Shown one piece after another: positions 41,452 through 53,473 of a stretch of DNA of 64,000 bases. Under the pieces are notes generated by a model that was given only the letters and a program-made list of their open reading frames with translations, ran no database searches and was not told where the DNA came from. Origin of the DNA: Lactarius indigo (Eukaryota > Basidiomycota > Agaricomycetes > Russulales > Russulaceae); contig JAFKAC010000027.1 of NCBI GenBank assembly GCA_025766275.1, positions 496,001 to 560,000 of the forward strand. The letters are read 5' to 3'. Numbering within the stretch: position 1 is the first letter of the stretch; each line of letters starts with the position of its first letter. The translations under genes were made by a program, and so were the position numbers.

Positions 41452-44245
41452 TTAGACCATATCATGTGGGAAATGTGAAGGATGTGGAGGATGATCTCCT
41501 GTACGCTCAGAATTTAGTTCCTCCGGTGAACGACCTGCGGTAACAGTGGCTATGTCTGGGTAAGAAACCAATTGTGGGGGAAGGTATGGTAAGGTGGCTA
41601 TAGTGTTCGCGTGGATTTCCTGATCCACCGAAGGGGATTTAAGACCATCCTTTTCTTTGAACGAATTAAGCGGCAGGCTATCATCACCCTCCGCAGAGAT
41701 CGGCTGAGGAGCGCTAGGAGAAGTAGCAACCGCTATCGAGAGATGAGACTCCAGGAAAGACGGTGAGAGGTCGGATCGGATGATGTGCGAGTGTGGAGAT
41801 AGCAGTGGGATTTTAGGAACTATATTGCCGAGATCTGGAGTGGAAGAAGCTGAATATGGGGGGGTTGGTGGATCGGAGGGCGTCCTAGTCAGGAGGTCTG
41901 GGTTGCGCTGAAGGGAAATGGCAGCGAGTGGAGAGGTTGGGGAAAGAGATGTGGGTGTCAAAGTCTGTGGGGTAGGCGTTGTTGTACCTGAGGTGACGAA
42001 GTCTTGCGTTGTGGTTAGATCTTGTGAGGTAACACGATTGCGGAGGCTATGGGTAGTCGTCTGGTGAGCACAATGGAAGCTTTCATGCGGTGGCACGTTC
42101 GTAAGACTTTTGTCGACATGGAGTGGGGCAGGCACGGGTGAAGAAGGTACATCTGAACTGGCAATGGACGAATGGGCAAGCGCAGCAGTGCGAACAGAGG
42201 ATGTGGAAGGAGAGTCGTTATGGATATGGCCAGCGACGGTGCACACCGGATACGAGGACGGGTCAAGCAGAATGTTATCCTCATCACCGGTAGAGGAAGA
42301 GAATCGTGTCGGAGCAGAAGCGCCGTCTGGATGTAGGGCGATGTATATGTTCCGAATTGGTCTGAGGATGTGCCATGCCGTCGCGTACTTGTTCTCGATG
42401 CTGTTCTGCGCTTTATGAACGATTTGGTTCCAGAGCACGCAGAACTCGTGCTGCAGTTCAGGTGACGAGTCTTGTACATTGAATGCCGAAGCTGCCTTTA
42501 GAACATTCGCGAACCAATACCACGGCCACGGGTCCCGTAAATGGCTAAACTGCTGACGAGTGACGTGAATCAGGATGGCAAGTGACAAGCTGTCACCGTT
42601 TGCGGCATAATCTCGAAGGACAGACTCCGGGACACCAAGTGCATTGGGGCCTGAGGCGAGAATAAACCAAGAATCATCGCGTGGTTGCGTTGTTGCGACA
42701 ATCATGGAGATAGAAGCCTGTGCATCCCAAGTAGCATATTCATCCATCTTACCGCCCCAGCCTCTCGCAACCTGCACGATGTCAGTGGCCAGCGGACTGG
42801 TATAATGATACCTGGACAAAATTTTATGAAGGATATCAAACGTCTTGGGAATGTGCGCTGGATCGGTGGCCTTCGCACAAATCATGGCTCGCCGTTTTTT
42901 GTCGTCCTCCTTAAGTAAATCGGATGATAACGTGCGGTCCAATAATCCGATCAATGCCGTTGAAAGCTTCTTCCTTTCATCAGGAGTGAGACTGGGAAGG
43001 GGATCATGGACAACTTTCGAACTGCGGAAGCAGGGTAAGCCGGAAAAGAAGTCCACCAGTTCGTAGTCTTCACTCAAACTGTCGAATGTCCACATGAAGG
43101 CACGAGCATCGAGCCCTGATGGTGACTTCAGAACAATTTCCTCAGTATTCCTCAGTAAGCGCGTCGCAAAGTCCCAAATCCTGTGCCCCAAGGAACCAAG
43201 GAGCTGGTCGGACGGGAAGGGCTCGCGGCGAATGAGACAGCGAATGAAATGGTAGGCAAGTATAGAACCGAAGACCCACTGGGCAGACCACACAATAAAA
43301 GCAACTGCTATTGCCCGCGCAATCGGTGAGAGTGGGGTGTGGTATGGGCTGTCACGACGAAGGACTGGCATCCATGTGACGCATCCGTACAGAGCCATGC
43401 AAACGCCGACCCATGACAGCACCGATTTGAAAATCAGGAGGTCAATGTTCCGTAGGAACACAACCAGGCCAGCGAAGAACAGGAACAGGGAGATGTGTAG
43501 CAGCGTGGGCAACGCCTCAACCGCCCATGGAAGGAGACACCCATCGACCCCTCCAGAGAAGAATGTACGGATCCGCGCTCGCTTGAGTGGGCTGCTGTAG
43601 CGTGGCTGAGTGACCCTGAGGTATTTTCGTGCCCACTGCTGTAGCAACGTTGCAAGTAGAGCACACGAAATACTGATCACTAAGCTCATGAACCAAAGCG
43701 CGTTTACCCAAACTGCAGAGTTTGGTGGAGAGAACTGGGGTGGAGAAGGAGGGAGGGAATTCGAAATGTTGGATTGATTTGGGTCGGCAATAGTCTGATA
43801 GATATTTGCGAGGTAGAAGTTGGAGGTGTCCTGTGGGTTCGGTCGAATGTCCTGAATTGATATCGAGATCAACGATGCGACAGCAGCAGAAAATAAGCCA
43901 GCCTATGACTGATGAGTTGGTGTGAAGCATGAGGTTAGAAGATAGAGACGCACAAAGACGAGGGTCCCTTCAGCGTTTTCTTTCCAGTTTTCGGCCATCT
44001 TCTTGTCTTCTTCCTCTGCCCTTTCTAGATACATCGAGAAAATAAGCCCAGAACTATCGACCAAGTCAGACGTTCCGTGTGGGACCTGATTCGGATTCCA
44101 CTGGGGCAGATCCTGGGGACCGCCTGTGGGGGCAACAGTGGCGGGTGAGAACAGTGAGGATAGAGTCAAGTGCGGACAAGGTACCTGTACCAAGGCCTAT
44201 ACCTGCCTTGATTACGCTGATATCCTCGGGAGAAGCTTGGGACAT
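41452..44245 (-). CDS. DUF6535 membrane protein, copy 2
   Basis: Exons 44245-44185, 44123-43954, 43902-41452; introns 61 and 51 nt with GT..AG ends; 893 residues predicted. ATG context MSQASPEDIS. Same layout as copy 1: EEEDKKMAENW, GLFSAAVASLISISI, NSAVWVNALWFMSLVISISC with QQWARKYL, then two further helices (TLLHISLFLFFAGLVVFL; SWVGVCMALYGCVTWM), a long soluble region with WTFDSLSEDYELVDFFSGLP, and a Ser/Thr/Pro-rich tail ending PHDMV. More diverged from copies 1, 3 and 5 than those are from each other. Intact frame. Function unknown. Confidence 0.87.
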
Positions 44246-44859
44246 GATAATTGAATATTATGGGATATGAAGAGGAAAATATGGTGGGGTGGAAGATATT
44301 AAGAGCGACCGCTGTTAGCTAGCTGTAAAATAGCAGAGTACCCTCGCAGGAGCAATACAAAAGATCGACCATGGGCACTTGACGTCCTGACGTTTGTTGT
44401 TGTGAAATTCTCACATTGTGCACTTCCGTAAGTCATTTGTATGTTGCACAATAAAAACAAAGGAGATGAACTGAGGACGTCTCCCGTGATTGTTCCCAAA
44501 GGGTGATGATATTGCTGTCAGTCTTGCTGTCAGTCTGAGTCGTCTATGCAACGGTTTCCATACTGTCATCTTACATGGACCTCTTCAAGACGTCTCGGTC
44601 TAGGATCTCTCCCACCCCTTCCCAGAGACCTCCAGACAATAAATTCCTGATATTTAGAACATCGCCTTGTACTTCGCATCCCAGGGGTATGGATGACATC
44701 TCGCCCATAGCGTGTCGCCTTGAGTAAAATTTGCAGTATTCATAAAAGTCAGTGTCTGAGGGAGACTCTGTAGCAGTACGAAACGGTTTATCGAAACGGT
44801 TAAGTTACTGTATTATGACTCTGCGTGTTCATTCTCACGCTAGGCGTTATTGTCGTTAT
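44246..44859. other. 5' flank of DUF6535 copy 2
   Basis: About 610 bp, no coding sequence recognised. Contains the presumed promoter. Confidence 0.4.
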
Positions 44860-45430
44860 TGTTTGGCTCGGTTGTGTCAGCTCCTCGCTCTCATATCTCA
44901 ATTGTCCTGTACAGTACGTGGATACTCAGCTGTTCTACAATTCAAGACAAGCACAAATCACCCTGCTACCTACCCCTTGTTGGGCAGATCCGAATGTGCA
45001 CCTTATTTCCAATCGATTCGACTGGACCTTGTAGTCGAGGACGGTCGACTATTTATCTGATGACGGCGTGAGGAAAAGAGAGGCCTTTTCTGTCCTATTC
45101 GAGGATGTCAAGGGGTTATGCGTGGGACTACTGTGAGTATCTTGTCCAAGTCGTCTCCTCTGACCACATCTTACTGTCGTCCTGCAACAGAGATTGAGGG
45201 ATCCTTCGACCTTTTTTTATCCCCATCAATTAAACTCTTGGTCAACCGATTCTCTAGAATCATATTGTCACGCCCGCGACTACAGGGTCTGCGTTCAAGC
45301 TATAATATTCAAGTACCATGTGTGCGTCTCCTCCTTGCTGCGACGTCTCCTAGCCCTCATCCCCCATCTACGTAAGCCTTGACGAACTTCAACACGCACC
45401 CACGACAATATTCCCTCCATTTCCCATCGT
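44860..45430 (+). repeat. Duplicated upstream segment of the companion gene (copy a)
   Basis: Matches 57760-58330 with many shared blocks, for example ACTCAGCTGTTCTACAATTC, the run around CTTGTAGTCGAGGACGGTCG, and GAAAAGAGAGGCCTTTTCTG. In both places it lies directly upstream of a companion fragment in the same orientation, so it is part of the duplicated unit. Confidence 0.7.
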
Positions 45431-45499
45431 ATGACGCTCTCCCAGCTCTAGCCAGTACCAAACGACGAACTGCACATGTTGTAGTTCTCTCGTTCAGAG

Positions 45500-45940
45500 G
45501 TGGCTGAACGAGTGGGAGATCACGCCCACAGAGAAGCTGTTTTGAGAGCGTCTTTTCCAAAGCGGGACAGCCGTGCGTCCTCTGCTCCTCTCTCCCCTTC
45601 ACCTGCTGACGCGCCTGACTCAGGCTCTCCGTACAGACTTGTGCCCTACCGCTGCAAGCTCGCGCACGTCCTCTCGCATCACAAGCCACGCAGCTTGCCA
45701 TACTCGACGCAATCGCCATGGCCCTGTCCGACCCAACCATCGTCTTGACCCTCACTCTCCTTAAACTCGATGCAATCCTCACTGCGCAAGCTCACTCACT
45801 CTTCGTGCTCCTCCGGATATTCTTAAGTCACTTGAGCTGGACGGCCTGCTCGCCTGGCAGCACGGGCACACAGACACTACCGGAATACGGTACGTGTCCG
45901 TGACCCGAGTAGAGCGCTGGCTTGTGACTGGTTTGTCCAT
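45500..45940 (+). pseudogene. Companion gene family fragment P3 (first exon, best preserved)
   Basis: Reads ILDAIAMALSDPTIVLTLTL then LLKLDAILTAQAHSLFVLLRIF (45,700-45,825). In a shifted frame it continues LELDGLLAWQHGHTDTTG and RYVSVTRVERWLVTG (45,835-45,935). The alternation of small and hydrophobic residues suggests helical hairpins. No known domain. The frame break near 45,830 makes it a pseudogene unless an intron is present. It lies upstream of, and pointing to, truncated copy T2. Confidence 0.5.
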
Positions 45941-47004
45941 TTTTGCTACCCTTGCGGCTTGACTATGATATAGTAGGACATAGTATGACCTCGCAGGGTT
46001 ACTCCACATTCTCTTTCGCTAATATCTACTAGACCCTTGCCGACCACCAAACACATGTCTATTCGGAAAGGCTGAATATAAATGCGTTGAGTTTCTGAGA
46101 TGCCAGACGACTTACGGCTACATCCCGCAGACCCTCCTTTCTCCCCATTCAAGCTTCAGGCTCGCGAGACTCGACCACGACCACTTACGATAGCAACTAA
46201 GACTTACCGTCTACCCTGTGGTCATGATATACAAACCTCCAACTCGTATATTCTTCAGTGACTGCTCAACAACACACCTCTGCAGATTTCTCGTAAGAGG
46301 GGATCGACGCTCTGCATCGTCATTGCTTACGTAATCCAAATCACGTTTCGGAGTCTGCAATACCGAATCGCCGCAGTGAGGCAAAGTACCTCGTCGGTAA
46401 TGCTTCCGTCCATCATGTGCGCTGTGTGGCGGATGGAGAGGAAGGCTAGTTCAACGGTGGGGAGTCAGGGTGCGTCCCCTTGTCCTGTCCGTCTACCATC
46501 GTAGAGTATATATACTGATTATGAAGAGACGCCCAGGCATCCAAGAAAGTGGTTCTGGGCACAAGGGAATCGAGCAACTCTCCCCTTCCTCGTTCGCGTC
46601 CCTCCGCTCTAGACTCGTGGTTGTACATACTCAGCTATCTATTCTCAAAGCAAGTCACCTAAACCCGAATCGCCATACAAACCCTGTCCTGTTTTCGCCT
46701 GATGTTGCGACGCATGGAAACTGGGTTTTTGGAAAATATTGTGCGTTATATGTACGATTAGCAAGAGCCTGGGGAGTGCCGATACTTCTACGTAGGTTGG
46801 GGGAGATGTGGAGTTCTGACTGGGAGGGAAGTATGAGAGCGTCTTTCTCGCGGGAATACATAGAGAAATACGATAATGGAAGAAACAGATGTCACACATA
46901 TTTTTCCGGGTCTTGTAAGTATGGTGTTATACATCAGAAAATCCCGAAACGAGAGTGCCACGCATTGAAGGCACAACAAGAGCACATATTATATGAGCGA
47001 TGCT
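45941..47004. other. No gene recognised
   Basis: About 1.06 kb. A 212-codon plus-strand frame (46470-47108) exists, but its second half covers DUF6535 3'-flank sequence shared with 53,330-53,520, so it is probably spurious. Confidence 0.5.
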
Positions 47005-47830
47005 TCACGCGATATTATACTGGTCAAATGATGCGTGCGGAGGGTGGGGTCATGTATGCTCGACAACAAGAGGGCACCGCAAATGACCTGCGACGGCTGT
47101 GTGAGTAACTGACGATGCTGGCGAAAACTGTGGTGGAAGATCTGGGGAAGTCATAACATTTTCCAGAACCACTGAAGGGGGGTCAAGAGCACCCCTTTCG
47201 TTGTGCAACTGCAGCTGTCGCGCCACCCTCTCCCTCAGCTGCGCCGCCCAAGTCAGGTACAGAGGACGACCGCATACGAGATGGGCCAGGAGAAGCGGGG
47301 GCCAGCGGCGACGAATGAAATTCTGGCAGAGGATATGCGTAGTTAGATCTAGTCACGGAAGAGTTCAAAGGTGCCTGCGGAAGTGAAGGGGGAAAATCGT
47401 CTACTAAGACCTGAATGGGGAAAAGTAGCAATGGAACATCTAAAGCACCAGACGAAGTGTGGCGGTCTACGATGTGCTGGACGGTGACGGAACCAGATGA
47501 GCAGATAGAGGCCATTGAGGGAGGAGTATATGCCGAGGGTTCAGGGGCAGAGAGGGGGAGCGTTTTCGTGGAGGCATCCGTGCTGCCTTCTATCAGACCC
47601 TGAGAAGTGGCAGAAGTGTGGAGGTTTTCAATGGTAGTCTGAAGAGCGGGCTGGGACGAGGAGTTGTCAAGCGGCAGCACATCAGTGAGGCTTCCGCCGA
47701 CATGACGTGGGGCGGATACAGATGAGGAAGGTGTATCTGGACTGGTAAGGGAAGCAGGGGCTAGCGCAGTGGTACGAGCAATGGCTGTAGGGGGAGAGTC
47801 TCATGAATATGGCCAACGAAGTTGCGCAAT
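47005..47830 (-). pseudogene. Truncated DUF6535 copy T2 (C-terminal tail)
   Basis: Tail sequence only: Ser/Pro-rich stretch (47680-47183, ASPGPSRMRSSSVPDLGGAA) resembling the tail of copy 4. A frame change follows, then a terminal PPHASFDQYNIA and TGA (47007-47005). The membrane domain and central region are absent; similarity stops near 47,830. Confidence 0.65.
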
Positions 47831-48230
47831 GAAAACAAGGATTGCTTCTCCAAGTTTACCGCCTCGGCCTCAGTTTATGCTACACTTTTATTCACTGCAA
47901 TCCGTCAGATCCCCCAAGCTATGAATGTCCTTTCTTACCCATTGAAGAGAGAGAATAATGGGAGAGAGGAAAAAGCGAGACGGAGAATAGGAGGGCACAG
48001 ACTAGCTCTGAGTCACGCACCGACAGAACAACGTATATCTCTCAATATGTATTTTATTTGGGACCGTTCATTATAGCTCTTTCGGTCCTTCTATTCTGAG
48101 TTGAAGGTTGAGAAGAAGAGAGGGACAGATACAGGATTGTCGATGGGATGGGAAGAAATTCAGTAGTCCCGTGCGCATTGCATCCAAGCGACGGGTTGGG
48201 ACTGGCCATTTTAATAATTTCAGCTGGGTC
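47831..48230. other. No gene recognised
   Basis: 400 bp, breakpoint region after truncated copy T2. Only short frames. Confidence 0.4.
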
Positions 48231-48430
48231 TCCCATCTTGAAACGGCTCCGCATGGTATCGACCTTATAATATGATATTCTCAACGCCGCTCTCAACAAA
48301 GTCTTAAGGAGAGACTATTCGAAGACACTACTGAAGCTGAGGGAATAGAGACGGCTACCCCTCCGCGTCACCGCTCGATACGCTCACTGGTCCAACTAAG
48401 GGGATTGCTGAGACTAATCGCTCACAGCTC
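48231..48430 (+). pseudogene. Companion gene family fragment P4 (tail only)
   Basis: Short match to the 3' tail of the family (ILNAALNKVL, then an EAEGIETAT block), colinear with P0 and P6 and converging on DUF6535 copy 3. The upstream exons are missing. Confidence 0.4.
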
Positions 48431-48576
48431 TCTACTCTACCAAGTTTACACATTTCTCCACGGGCCATGGTAGTTATAGGACAGTATATACACGAGATGA
48501 GAAAAATATTGATGTCAGGTGATATCAGGAACATATACCGCATAGCGCGTGTGCGTATCCAAGAGACCAGGGGACG

Positions 48577-51318
48577 TTAAACGATATCATATGAGCAACG
48601 GAAAGGCTGTGGTGGACGACCTCCTCCCGTACACTCAGCATTTGGTTCACGTGGTGAAGGGCTTGCGATGGATGGGTCCATGTTAGTGACCGATGATGAC
48701 GGGGATTGAGGTGAAGTATCTAAGGTGGCCATAGCGGTTGCGTGGATTGAGCGAATCGCCGAGGGGGGATCAAGAGCGTCATTTTCATTGCGTGGACCAA
48801 CCACCAGGCTGCTAATTGAAGCGCTGGAAGCGGTATCAACTATTGCCAAGCGAGGGGATTCTGGAAAAGACGGCGAGGGGTCAGATTGAATCATGGGTGA
48901 GTGTGAAGACAACGACAAACCTGTAGAAAGTGTATTGCCGAGAATTGGATGAGAAGCTGAAGAAGGGTCGTTCGGTGGATCGGAAGGTGCCATGAGGTCC
49001 GCGTTGTGCTGAACGGTAACAGCAGCGGGTGGGGAGGTAGAGGAAAGAGGAGGGGTAGATGTCGAGGTTGCAAAAGTAGAGCGGGATATTATCCCACCAG
49101 GGGTGACAAACACATCAGCGGTCACTGGATCTGGTGAGGTGGCAGGAAATGAGAGGCTTTCGGTGTTCGTCTGATGAGCGGTCCGAGGGTGGAAGTCGTC
49201 AAGCGGTATATCTGTGAGGCTTTTGATGATGTGAGGTGGGGATATGGACGAGGAATGCACATTGGGACTGGTAAGGGGAGAAGGGAGCGGCGCATCATTA
49301 TCGTGCAGGACAGAGTGAGCTGAGGTTGTGGAGGAAGAGTGATGAATATGGCTAACAACGTCGCACCGTGGATATGAGCTTGGGTCAAGCAGAACGTCAT
49401 CCCAATAATCGGTGGAGGCGGAGAATTGTGTTGGGGCAGCATCGGTACCTTCATGAAGAGCGATGTATATCTTCCGAATCGGTCTGAGGATAAATATCGC
49501 CATCCGTCGATCGTTGTCACTCTGCGCTTTGAGAACAATTTGATTCCAGAGTGCACAGAACTCGTGCTGCAGATCGCGTGACGTATCTTCCACATCGAAT
49601 TTCGAAGCTTCTCCTAGAACTCCTGAGAACCATTCATCTTGCCAGAGCAGTTTCCCGAACTGGCTAAATCGGTGGCGAGTGATGTGAATCAAGCTTGTAA
49701 GTGACAGGTTGCAGTCTGTGGCATAGCGTCGGAGGTCAGCTTCTGGGATTCCCAGTTTATTGGGGGCCGAAATAAGCCAAGAGTCGTCGAGGCGTTGCGC
49801 TCCTGCAATAAGACAGGTGAACATGGCCTCTGCAAGTGATTCAGTTTGTTGGTCTCCACCACTGCGCCAACTTCGTATGGCACGGACAAATTTAGCAGTT
49901 TGCGATCCCTTATGTTGATCGCCATAAATGACTCCGTCGAGGATATGCCAGAATGCATAGGGAAATTGCAGCGGGTCAAGGGCTTTCGCGCAGATGACGG
50001 CCCGGTGGTTTTTGACAGGTTCGCGAAGCAAATCGGATGAGAAGGTGCGGCGAAAGAATCCTATCAATGCATTAGAAAGCTTGTCTTTGTCCTCTTCGGT
50101 GAGATTGGGCAGAGGATCTTTGACCACCTTGGAGCTGCGGATGCCGGGTAAGCCGGAAAAGAAGCGCTCCAGTTCGTGATCTTCGTCCAAACTGTCTAAC
50201 GTCCACATGAATGCGCGAGTGTCGATCTCCGATGGTGCATTCAGAGCGGCGTTCTCGGCCGCCTTCTGCATGCCCTGCACAAGTAGTTGGTGAAAGCGTG
50301 TCTCCAAGTCCCAAAAGCGATGATTGGCCTCAGAATTAAAGTAACTCAAATCAGTGAGCTTCCGAAGAGCCCGGAATATGAGAAATGATATCCCATTAAC
50401 AATCTTCCACATCGGCAATGAGAGTGGGGTGTAGTACGGGCTGTCATGACGAATGATTGGAATGATTGTGAAGCACCCGTACAGAGCCGTGCAAACGCCG
50501 ACCCATGATAGCGCCAACTTGAAAACAGTCAGATTGACATTCCATAGGAACACAACCAGACCGGCAAAGAAAAAGAACAGGGAAGCGTGGAGAAGTGTGG
50601 GCAATGCTTCAACTGCCCAAGGAAGGAGAAGCTTGTCGACGCCTTCAGAAAGGAACGTGCGGATCCGAGCTCGCTTGTCGGGACTGTAACGTAGCTGATT
50701 GGCTTTGAGGTATCTTCTTGCCCACTGTTGTAGCAATGTCGCGAGCAGAGCACAAGAAATACTGATTACAAGGCTCAAGAACCAAAGTGAATTGACCCAG
50801 ACGGCATAGGTTGGTGGGGAGAATGGGGGTGGGGAAGAAGGAAGGGGAATATTGGGTGGATTTGGGTTGGAAACGGTCTGATAGATGTTCGCGAGGTAGA
50901 AGTTGGAGGTGTCCTGTGAGTTTGGTCGAATATCCTGAATGGACACCGAGATCAAAGATGCAACGGCAGCAGAGAATAAACCGGTCTGTGATCATGAAGT
51001 TGGTGTCAAGCACGGCATGAGATGATGAAGACGCACAAATATCAGAATCCCATCAGCGTCCGCTTTCCATCCTTCAGTCATCTTCTTATCTTCTTCCGAG
51101 GCCATCTCTAAGTACATTGAGAAAATAGGCCCAGAGCCGTCGACAAAGTTCGATACGCCCTGGGCTACTTGATTCTGCGCTGACTGGGGTGGGTAGTGCT
51201 GGTAGTCACCTGTGGGAGCATCAGCGATGGGTATTGAGCCAAGTAGGAGTAAGGTACCTGTTCCTGGGCCCAAACTTGCCTCCATTATATTGATATCTTC
51301 GTGAGGAGCTCGGGACAT
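48577..51318 (-). CDS. DUF6535 membrane protein, copy 3
   Basis: Exons 51318-51258, 51209-51037, 50985-48577; introns 48 and 51 nt, both GT..AG; 880 residues predicted from MSRAPHEDIN. DUF6535 signature: SEEDKKMTEGW, GLFSAAVASLISVSI, QDTSNFYLANIYQ, AVWVNSLWFLSLVISISC with QQWARRYL, two more helices, then WTLDSLDEDHELERFFSGLP. Middle region conserved with copies 1 and 5 (LISAPNKLGIPEADLRRYAT; LQHEFCALWNQIVLKAQ). Ser/Thr/Pro-rich tail ends CSYDIV. Intact. Function unknown. Confidence 0.87.
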
Positions 51319-53473
51319 CGATGCCATGTCGGTTGTTGAAACTGAAAGTGCACGCTTACGTATGCCGTCCTCGGGGCACAGGCCCGGCGTCACTTTCCTT
51401 ACGCGTTACATGTCATTCGACTTCTGCGCCTCTGTTGGGACGCTCGATGCCACTCTCAACAAGGGGCCCATCCTGCTATAGCTTGAGAGTTAGAATGGCC
51501 ACCCAGGTACGCGCAGCCGCCTTTGTCACACTTCCCAGTATGCTTATCGACCCGCAGTGGTTCAAAACGGCGAAAGCTGAGAACACCCACATCATCGCGT
51601 CATCACTCACTTCTGCTTTGAACCGTGATGATGGCCATGTCAGTTCCCCTCCGCATCATCTCCTGTTATCTTCCCAATGTCAAGCAGCTGTCTGTTTGCC
51701 TATCGTTACTTTCCTGCCCATGGACCCCTTCATAATACCTCGGCATGTCCCATTGTCCCAAGAGTCCCTCTTCTACGCAAATTATGGAAAACCCACAACA
51801 GAAATTTCTTAGGATCGGGAACATCTTTCTTATTCGTTACTGGCTTTCCACAGAGCCTTCTGTTGTTTGTCGGCAACCTCTGCGAATCTCAGCTGCGCGC
51901 CTGCAGATCTTTCACAAGAGAGTGCAGGACACCAATGAGGTTGAAGGTGGGTGCGTGTCTTACTATTTTGGTGATCGGGTGGGAAGCGCTCAGGTTCTCA
52001 CTCCAGAGGCATCTATCCTTGGCGATGTCAGCTATTGGTGGTGGATGTGCATATCTCCATGCACATTCCAGGCCCAGCCTGAGGGCCTGCGTGTCTCATA
52101 TGAACATCTCACCCGGTGTATTCTGTGCCCCGAAGATTGCCTTGCGCACGCTCCTTCTCCTATAGGTGAACATCAAACTTCTGTCTTCTGCTCTTGACAT
52201 GCGTGTGCGCAGACTCTCACTTCACTGCCAACCAGAAATGCCGGCTTCAATGCTGTACTACCGTCCTCCTCATTGCATCGTGCTGCCCTCAAGTTCGCAA
52301 ATGACAAACGCGAATTCGTACTCATACACACTCTGTGCTGGTATCCCTCATTCAAATGAGGGTGCGTCCATGCTCGCGAGGCGTGCATCCAACCTGACAA
52401 CTTGCGCTGGTCCAGGTTCAGTTGTGAGCCTTGATGCGCTCATCGTGTCGCATCCTGCTATTCTCACTCGACGTAGACCATGCTCCCATACAATGGACGA
52501 CACGCTCTTATCATAGACATGGGTACTCTCCCTTCATCGTGCGCTAGCGTTGGCCGGGACTACCGGCCCTGCCGCGTGGGCTGCCTCGGTGGCCCCTAAC
52601 GCGACTTGTGGTATGGACAGTGGCTGTGGTGACGGTGATGGGGGTGAGAGCATATTTTTTCCAGTGAGCTGATGTGTGGACAAGAATCGGTGCTTTCGCT
52701 CATAGGAAGAACTCGTATCTGTTGTTGTTTACCCTGTGCTACCGATGACTGACGTTGATCTACAGTCAACATCCTAGGAATGAACTGACGTAGGCGAGTA
52801 CTCGCCGTGCCTACGCTGACGATGTGTATGCTTATGGTAGGCTGTTGGCGCTAATGATGTCATCTTATCTTATCTAGTCGCACAAAAATCGATCCGCTTT
52901 CCACACTCACCATAACTCCGGTACTGTCGCTACAATACATGTTCGTCCCTACTGTCTATGCGCCCATCCCCGACTTCTCACACGTCCCAACCAGATCTTA
53001 ATACGCCGTCTTTTAGGGCTTCTTTCCTCTGAATCTAGGTGTCACGCCACCTGTCCCATACCGTGCCTCATCCGTCTAATCACACGCCTAAGCCTCACAA
53101 CGCTTCGCCCCACAGATTCCCACATCTTTGTACACTGGCTCCTCTGAAATTTGCAGCTTCCTGCTACTCTGACATTTGGCGGGCCTCTAGCATCGGGCTG
53201 GTACGATGATACATGTATCCAATCCAATCAGGTTTCCCCGAGCATGATCGTGATAGCTAGCTCAGTAGCATCCGTCCCAGTCTCGACAGCATTTGCAACA
53301 TATCTTCGTATTTATTACAAAGTACTCATGGATACACATTTTCCCATACTATCCCTATCTTGTAAGTGTGAAGTTATTTATATACATCAGAAAATCCCGA
53401 GACGAGTACAATAATGGTAACACTGAGAGCACAACAGGAACGCTTATTCGGTCACGGGTCACGGGTAAATGTT
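51319..53473. other. Long interval without a recognised gene
   Basis: About 2.15 kb between copies 3 and 4. Frames of 116 to 163 codons at 51321-52516 overlap each other in different frames and show no family motif or splice pattern. From about 53,300 the sequence resembles the 3' flank of DUF6535 genes. Confidence 0.5.

Noticed and set aside
46470..47108. 212-codon plus-strand ORF
   Set aside because: Its second half overlaps sequence that is the 3' flank and tail of DUF6535 genes on the other strand (shared with 53,330-53,520). No motif; likely chance.
51321..52516. Several overlapping plus-strand ORFs of 116-163 codons
   Set aside because: They lie in different frames over the same bases, lack splice or domain evidence, and none repeats elsewhere in the array.
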